NCBI GenBank assembly: GCA_041485385.1
Contig: JBGPJM010000172.1
Location: 1-11,005 of the forward strand
Length of the DNA: 11,005 nt
Direction: 5' to 3'
Source: JBGPJM01 sp041485385
Lineage (GTDB): Bacteria > Planctomycetota > Phycisphaerae > Phycisphaerales > UBA1924
Shown here: positions 6,610 through 11,005 of the stretch, one piece after another
Position numbering within the stretch: position 1 is the first letter of the stretch
How the letters are laid out: every line of letters starts with the position of its first letter
The notes under the pieces: generated by a model
What the model was told of the DNA's origin: nothing
The model's database searches: none
The model's input: the letters and a program-made list of their open reading frames with translations, nothing else
Program-made: the position numbers and the translations under genes

Positions 6610-7656
6610 TTGAGCGTCAACCTGACCCGTCGTGAGTTCTCCATGCTCGGCGCCGCCGGGCTGCTGTCCCTCGCCGGCGGCTCGCTCGTCACCCGCACGG
6701 CAAGGGGCGCGATGCGCCGCTCACTCGCCGCCCCCTACTTCAAATGGCAGCCCATCGGCACCAGCGCGGCCGCCGCGTTCGGCGAGGGCGGCAACACCCT
6801 TGTCGTCTGGTCGAAGAACGAGGCACTCCTCGTGGACACCAAGAATGCGCCGTTCGGCGGCCCTCTCCGGCGCGAGGCGTTGGCCGGGGGCGCGGAGGCG
6901 GCGGGGGGCGGCGCCCCCGCCGGCGCGGCCCTGACGCTCGTCGTCAACACCCACCACCACGCCGACCACACCGGCGGCAACCTCGCCTTCACCAAAGACC
7001 TCCGCGTCCTGGCCCACGAGAAGGCCAAAGCCCGCGTGCTCACCCAAGTGGACCGCTACACCGGCGCGATCAAGGGCGCCGTCTCGCAGCTCGGCCGGTC
7101 CGACAACCCCGCCGCCAAAGACCTCATGCAGGAGTTCGGCGAGCTTGCCGACAAGGTCGGTGAGCTGAAGGCCGAGCAGTTCGCCCCCACCGAGTCGATG
7201 GGTTCCGAGAAGGAACTCAAGATTGGCGACGTGAAGGTCGTCATGCGGCATGTTGGCGCGGGTCACACCGACAACGACATCTTCCTCCACTTCCCCGACC
7301 TGAACCTGATCCAGACCGGCGACCTTCTCTTCCACAAGAACCACCCCTTCATGGACCGCCCCGCCGGCGCCAACACCGACGGCTGGATCAACTCCGTCCG
7401 CCGCATCATCGATCTCTGCAACGACAAGACCGTCGTCCTCCCCGGGCACGGCGAGCTCACCGACGTCAGCGGCCTGCGCGCCCAGATCCACTACTTCGAG
7501 GTCGTCCGCAGCGCCGTCGCCAAGGCCGTCAAGGACGGCAAGACACTCCAGGAGATCAAGCAACTCGACCTCACCGAGTTCAGGGATTACGGCCTCACCC
7601 AGATCAAGCCGCTGCTCCTGGGCGCGATGTACGAAGAGCAGACGGAGAAGAAGTGA
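6610..7656 (+). CDS. Tat-exported metallo-beta-lactamase-fold hydrolase, complete two-metal site
   Basis: 348-residue secreted or periplasmic metal hydrolase. The N terminus has a twin-arginine signal: TRREFSML (6-13) followed by a hydrophobic stretch to about residue 27. The MBL metal motif is complete: H115-x-H117-x-D119-H120 in THHHADHTGGN, H219 in GAGHTDND, D238 in TGDLLF and H280 in LPGHGE, so both metal sites can form. An 11-residue Gly/Ala-rich insertion (about 92-107) absent from the paralogue precedes the HxHxDH strand. The general type is the broad 'Zn-dependent hydrolase' group, not clearly a true beta-lactamase; the substrate is unknown. The stop overlaps the GTG start of the next gene. 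It is the first gene of a four-gene plus-strand run of mostly exported proteins. Confidence 0.9.
   Translation: MSVNLTRREFSMLGAAGLLSLAGGSLVTRTARGAMRRSLAAPYFKWQPIGTSAAAAFGEGGNTLVVWSKNEALLVDTKNAPFGGPLRREALAGGAEAAGGGAPAGAALTLVVNTHHHADHTGGNLAFTKDLRVLAHEKAKARVLTQVDRYTGAIKGAVSQLGRSDNPAAKDLMQEFGELADKVGELKAEQFAPTESMGSEKELKIGDVKVVMRHVGAGHTDNDIFLHFPDLNLIQTGDLLFHKNHPFMDRPAGANTDGWINSVRRIIDLCNDKTVVLPGHGELTDVSGLRAQIHYFEVVRSAVAKAVKDGKTLQEIKQLDLTEFRDYGLTQIKPLLLGAMYEEQTEKK
7644..7655 (+). promoter_or_regulatory. Coupled start of the second MBL gene (SD inside upstream gene, GTGA overlap)
   Basis: GGAG (7644-7647) is 5 nt before GTG (7653-7655), whose last two bases are part of the TGA stop of the first MBL gene. 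This arrangement implies translational coupling. A rival start is the in-frame ATG at 7677, with AGGGA about 10 nt upstream; both leave the Tat signal intact. Confidence 0.6.
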
Positions 7657-8792
7657 TCGATCAGGGACGCGACAGGATGACGGAGATGCGCAACGACGGT
7701 CCGCCCGGCTGTGGGTTCGGGCTTTCGCGCCGGCGATTCATGGCCCTCGCGGGCGCCGTCGCGATCGGCCTGGCCGGCGCCGGCGCCACGCGCCGGCCTT
7801 TCCGCGCCCGCTCGCACCGCCCCGACCCCGATCTGTACTTCGACTGGCTCACGCCCCGCATCAAGTGGCTGCGCATCGCCTCCGGTCCCGGCGGCAACAC
7901 CCTGATCATCCTCGGCGCCAAGGACGACGGCGCGATCGTCGTCGATACGCAGGTCTCCCCGCTCGGCGCCACCGTCCGGCGCGACGCCGAGATCCTCGGC
8001 AACTGCGTCCTCCAGGTCATCAACTCCCATCATCACGAGGGAAACACCGGCGGAAACCACGCCTTCACCAAGGACGTTCCCGTCCTCACCCACGCGGCCG
8101 CCAAACCCCGCATCATCGCCCAGCTCAACCGATACCGCTCGCAGATCAAGGAGTTCGTCGCACGCGGCGACGGCGTCAAGGACACCCCCGCAGGCACCAA
8201 GGTCGTCGGTGACTGGAAAGAGCTGCACGGGCGTATCGCCCGCCTGACCGGCGACGATTTCGCCCCCACCCGGACGCTCGACGCCGACGCCACGGCCCTC
8301 GAGATCGGCGGCCGCAAGCTTGTCCTCCACCACCTCGGCCCGGGCCACACCGACAACGACCTCGTCGTCCAGCTCCCCGACGACAACATCGTCCACACCG
8401 GCGGGCTGGTCTCCTTCCGCGTCCACCCCGAGATCGACCGCGCCGGGGGCTGCTCCACCAGCGCCTGGCTCGCGGCCCTCGACCGCCTCGAGAAGCTCTG
8501 CGACTCCAAAACGCTGGTGATCCCCGCCGAGGGCGCCCCCGCCAACATCGCGGCCATCCACTGGCAGCGCGACTACCTCCAGACCCTCCGCTCGGCGGTC
8601 ATCAAGGCGATCGACCAGCACAAGCCGCGCGCAGACGTACGGGCTCTCCGACCCAACCTGAAGGTCCCCCCCAAGTCCCGCGAGGGCCACGAAGACCGCC
8701 TCGCGCTCTCCCTCGACGCGGTCTTCGACGAAGTTACCGCCGAGCGCACCCCGCCGCCGTCCGCTCCGCCGACACCCAGGCCCGGCGGCTGA
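7653..8792 (+). CDS. Tat-exported MBL-fold paralogue with the Zn2 site lost
   Basis: 379-residue paralogue of the preceding protein, with a twin-arginine signal (SRRRFM, 25-30, plus hydrophobic stretch to about 45). The shared segments include GNHAFTKD versus GNLAFTKD, DFAPT versus QFAPT, GHTDND and SKTLVIP versus DKTVVLP. The Zn1 histidines H126, H128 and H232 are kept. The residues of the other site are replaced: the DH of HxHxDH is G130-N131 (SHHHEGNTGG), the bridging Asp is G251 (TGGLVS) and the last His is E293 (IPAEG). A two-metal hydrolase mechanism is therefore not possible as usually understood; it may bind one metal, be a pseudoenzyme, or assist its active partner. A Pro-rich tail (about 364-379) ends the protein. 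There is no frameshift and the frame looks maintained, so it is not a simple pseudogene. Confidence 0.88.
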   Translation: MIDQGRDRMTEMRNDGPPGCGFGLSRRRFMALAGAVAIGLAGAGATRRPFRARSHRPDPDLYFDWLTPRIKWLRIASGPGGNTLIILGAKDDGAIVVDTQVSPLGATVRRDAEILGNCVLQVINSHHHEGNTGGNHAFTKDVPVLTHAAAKPRIIAQLNRYRSQIKEFVARGDGVKDTPAGTKVVGDWKELHGRIARLTGDDFAPTRTLDADATALEIGGRKLVLHHLGPGHTDNDLVVQLPDDNIVHTGGLVSFRVHPEIDRAGGCSTSAWLAALDRLEKLCDSKTLVIPAEGAPANIAAIHWQRDYLQTLRSAVIKAIDQHKPRADVRALRPNLKVPPKSREGHEDRLALSLDAVFDEVTAERTPPPSAPPTPRPGG

Positions 8793-8823
8793 TCGACTCC
8801 TCCTCTCCCCCTGGAGCCCCTGC

Positions 8824-9480
8824 ATGCCCGACGACATCACCCAGCTCGAAGAGCAGATCGCCGCCCTCAAGAAGCAGCTCACCGAGAACCGCCGCCGCGC
8901 ACCACGCGAGCCTGTTTCCGATTACAACCTCACCGACGCGCGCGGCAAGACGGTGAAGCTCTCCCAGCTCTTCGGTAACAAGTGCGACCTGCTCATCATC
9001 CACAACATGGGCGTCAAGTGCCCTTACTGCACGCTCTGGGCCGACGGGTTCACCGGCTTCACCAAACACTTGGAGAACCGCGCCGGCTTCGCCCTCACCT
9101 CCCCCGACGACCACAAGCTCATGGCGAGGTTCGCCGCGGATCGCAAGTGGAACTTCCGCGTTTTCTCGCACAAGGGCTCGACATTCGCGCACGACATGGG
9201 CTACGAGCCCGAGCCGGGCAAGGTGTGGCCGGGCGTCTCGGCGTTCCACCGGGAGCCCGACGGCTCGATCGTCCGCACGGGGCACGCGAGCTTCGGCCCC
9301 GGCGACGATTTCTGCGCCCTCTGGTCGATGCTCGACCTGCTCCAAGGCGGCCCGGCGGGGTGGGAGCCCAAGTACCGCTACGGGAAGGCCGCTCCGGCGA
9401 AGCGAGCCCCCACGCCGCGCAGGTCCGCGCCGCGCAAGAAAGTCGCGAGGAAGGCCCCCAGGCGCTCGCCGAAGAGGTAG
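8824..9480 (+). CDS. DUF899-family thioredoxin-like protein with long basic tail
   Basis: 218 residues. An N-terminal helix (about 3-26, EEQIAALKKQL) looks like a short coiled coil. The thioredoxin-like DUF899 core follows (about 30-185), with CPYC (C66, C69) in the typical HNMG-x3-CPYCTLWADGFTG segment and the later WPGVSAFHRE, then a DDFCALWSMLDLL helix. Residues about 187-218 are almost only Lys, Arg, Ala, Pro and Ser, resembling histone-H1-like tails. The CxxC suggests a redox role, but the biochemical function of DUF899 is not settled. There is no signal peptide, so it is probably cytoplasmic, unlike its neighbours. The start ATG has GGAG 7 nt upstream. It lies 31 nt after the second MBL gene, so cotranscription is likely. 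Confidence 0.85.
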   Translation: MPDDITQLEEQIAALKKQLTENRRRAPREPVSDYNLTDARGKTVKLSQLFGNKCDLLIIHNMGVKCPYCTLWADGFTGFTKHLENRAGFALTSPDDHKLMARFAADRKWNFRVFSHKGSTFAHDMGYEPEPGKVWPGVSAFHREPDGSIVRTGHASFGPGDDFCALWSMLDLLQGGPAGWEPKYRYGKAAPAKRAPTPRRSAPRKKVARKAPRRSPKR

Positions 9481-9519
9481 TCTCACATCAACCGGCTCCG
9501 ACCAAGCGGGAGAAGTCGC

Positions 9520-10959
9520 ATGAAACGCTCGACGTTCGACGGGTTGCATCGCCGCTGGCCCCTCCTTCTGCTTCCCCTCGCCGCCGGCTGCGCATCCACC
9601 GCGGCCCCGTCCGCCGCAACCGCACCCGTCCCCCAGCCCGCGATCGCCACGCCCGCCGCGGCCCCGGCGCCCCCGGCAGCCCCGGCCTTCTCGCTCAAGG
9701 ACCACTACACCAAGCACGAATACCGCATCCCCATGCGCGACGGTGTCCACCTCTTCACCCAGGTCTTCACCCCCACCGACACCTCGCACCCCTACCCCTT
9801 CCTCTTGAACCGCACGCCCTACAGCGTCGGCCCGTACGGCGAGGACGCCTCCTCCGACCCGGCCCCCGGCACGTCGCTGTATTCGTTCGCCCAGGACGGC
9901 TTCATCATCGTCCGCCAGGACGTCAGGGGCCGCTACATGTCCGAGGGCGAGTTCGTCAACATGACTCCCCACAAGCCGCACAAGTCCGGCCCCAGCGACA
10001 TCGATGAGAGCACCGACACGTACGACACCATCGACTGGCTCCTCAAGAACGTTTCCAACAACAATGGACGCGCCGGCCAATGGGGCATCTCCTACCCCGG
10101 CTTCTACGCCGCGGCGGGGATGATCGACGCCCACCCGGCCCTCCAGGCCGTCTCGCCGCAGGCCCCCATCGGCGACTGGTTCTTCGACGACTTCTACCAC
10201 CACGGCGCGTTCTTCCTCCCCCACTACTTCAACTTCTTCTCGGGCTTCGGCAAGCCTCGCCCCGGAGGGGGGCCCACGACCCAGGGCACCCCCGGATTCC
10301 GCCACCCCTCGCCCGATGGCTACCAGTTCTTCCTCGACCTGGGCCCCCTGAAGAACATCGAGACGCGGTACTACAAGGGCGAGATCGCCTTCTGGCACGA
10401 CGTTGTCGCGCATCCGAGCTACGACCGGTTCTGGCAGGAGCGGCGCATCCTCACGAACCTCAAGCACGTCGCCCCGGCCGTCATGACCGTCGGCGGTTGG
10501 TTCGACGCCGAGGATCTCTACGGCGCGCTCAACACCTACCGCGCTGTAGAGGATCAGAACCCGGGAATCGTCAACACGCTGGTCATGGGCCCGTGGGCCC
10601 ACGGCGCCTGGAGCCGCGCGCCCGGCGAGTCGCTGGGCAACATCCACTTCGGCGGGGCGCCCTCGGAGTTCTTCCAGCAGAATATCGAGCTCCCCTTCTT
10701 CAAGCACTACCTCAAGGGCGACGCCGGCTCGGCGCCCCCCGAGGCCTACGTCTTCGAGACCGGCGACAACCGGTGGCGCACCTTCGACCACTGGCCACCG
10801 GCCGGCACCACCGCGCGCGACCTCTACCTCCAGGGCTCCGGCGCCCTCTCCTTCGACCTCCCCCCCACCGCCGACACCCTCTTCGACGAGTTCACCAGCG
10901 ACCCCCCCCCCCCCCGGCCCCAAAACCCAGCGGTGAACCCCCCCCATAACCCCCCGTAA
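9520..10959 (+). CDS. CocE/NonD-family (X-Pro dipeptidyl-peptidase-like) serine hydrolase lipoprotein, 3' end corrupted
   Basis: Exported alpha/beta hydrolase of the family containing alpha-amino-acid ester hydrolases, cocaine esterase and glutaryl-7-ACA acylases. A lipoprotein signal is visible: hydrophobic LLLLPLAAGC with lipid-accepting C24, then an Ala/Pro-rich linker (25-56). The catalytic core starts near residue 60 and includes RIPMRDGVHLFT, RTPYSVGPYG and RQDVRGRYMSEGEF. The nucleophile is S191 in GISYPG, the acid D329 in GGWFDAEDLYG and the base H361 in GPWAHGAW, so the triad is complete. After about residue 440 the jelly-roll domain begins (DLYLQGSGALSF), but from residue 461 the protein becomes Pro-rich nonsense from a C homopolymer and stops at 10959. 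Relatives run to about 600-650 residues, so the true C-terminal domain is missing. The start ATG has GGGAG about 9 nt upstream. The real end lies beyond usable sequence. Confidence 0.88.
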   Translation: MKRSTFDGLHRRWPLLLLPLAAGCASTAAPSAATAPVPQPAIATPAAAPAPPAAPAFSLKDHYTKHEYRIPMRDGVHLFTQVFTPTDTSHPYPFLLNRTPYSVGPYGEDASSDPAPGTSLYSFAQDGFIIVRQDVRGRYMSEGEFVNMTPHKPHKSGPSDIDESTDTYDTIDWLLKNVSNNNGRAGQWGISYPGFYAAAGMIDAHPALQAVSPQAPIGDWFFDDFYHHGAFFLPHYFNFFSGFGKPRPGGGPTTQGTPGFRHPSPDGYQFFLDLGPLKNIETRYYKGEIAFWHDVVAHPSYDRFWQERRILTNLKHVAPAVMTVGGWFDAEDLYGALNTYRAVEDQNPGIVNTLVMGPWAHGAWSRAPGESLGNIHFGGAPSEFFQQNIELPFFKHYLKGDAGSAPPEAYVFETGDNRWRTFDHWPPAGTTARDLYLQGSGALSFDLPPTADTLFDEFTSDPPPPRPQNPAVNPPHNPP

Positions 10960-11005
10960 AATAACCCCCAACCCCGCCTACCCCCCCCCCCCCCCCCCCG
11001 GGGAA
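10902..11005. other. Low-quality contig end with C homopolymers
   Basis: A run of 14 C (10902-10915), several further C6-C8 runs and a final run of roughly 20 C in the last bases are interspersed with A-rich fragments. No coding or regulatory signal can be supported here. The pattern is typical of homopolymer sequencing error at a contig terminus. Confidence 0.75.

Noticed and set aside
6941..6990. True class B beta-lactamase (antibiotic resistance) call for the first MBL gene
   Set aside because: The HxHxDH motif alone is shared by glyoxalases, lactonases, RNases and others; nothing specific to beta-lactamases is visible, so only the fold is claimed.
7587..8882. 431-codon minus-strand open frame over the second MBL gene
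   Set aside because: Antisense shadow; Gly/Val/Asp-rich repeat-like translation without any family signature.
8734..10971. 745-codon minus-strand open frame opposite MBL, DUF899 and CocE genes
   Set aside because: Gly/Val/Glu/Arg-rich low-complexity antisense shadow of GC-rich genes with no recognisable domain; the plus strand carries clear families with catalytic motifs.

Overview
This is a GC-rich, gene-dense bacterial window with short intergenic gaps. It holds ten protein genes, one cut by the left edge and one spoiled at the right edge, and no RNA genes, insertion sequences or CRISPR. Tat-exported metallo-beta-lactamase-fold paralogues, a DUF899 protein, a divergent proton-pumping pyrophosphatase and an EF-P with an Asn-tipped loop fit a Planctomycetes-type (Phycisphaerae-like) or similar environmental bacterium. 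That taxonomy is inference from gene flavour only; there is no rRNA to test it.

Left block (1-3288, all minus strand): citrate synthase (gltA), ribosomal protein S21 (rpsU) and the N-terminal two thirds of a membrane pyrophosphatase (hppA), in transcription order. rpsU has its own convincing sigma70-like promoter, a leader with two adjacent small dyads and three tandem 13-bp repeats, and a hairpin after its stop. gltA and hppA are core energy metabolism.

Middle block (3483-6448): a rhomboid protease fused to a helical, TPR-like tail, followed by trpF (tryptophan synthesis) on the plus strand. Converging on them from the minus strand is the two-gene unit efp-aroK (elongation factor P, shikimate kinase; 9-nt gap). 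TrpF and AroK both serve aromatic amino acid synthesis.

Right block (6610-10959, all plus strand): two translationally coupled, Tat-exported metallo-beta-lactamase-fold proteins, a DUF899 thioredoxin-like protein with a very basic tail, and an exported lipoprotein of the CocE/NonD (X-Pro dipeptidyl-peptidase-like) serine hydrolase family. The first MBL protein has a complete two-metal site. The second has lost every Zn2 ligand but kept the Zn1 histidines. This block is the most unusual part of the window and could be an exported hydrolytic or detoxifying unit, but its substrate cannot be read from sequence.

The last ~100 bases are C homopolymers and degenerate sequence typical of a poor contig end, so the end of the CocE gene should not be trusted. 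Four of the nine genes with a visible, well-defined start use TTG or GTG.
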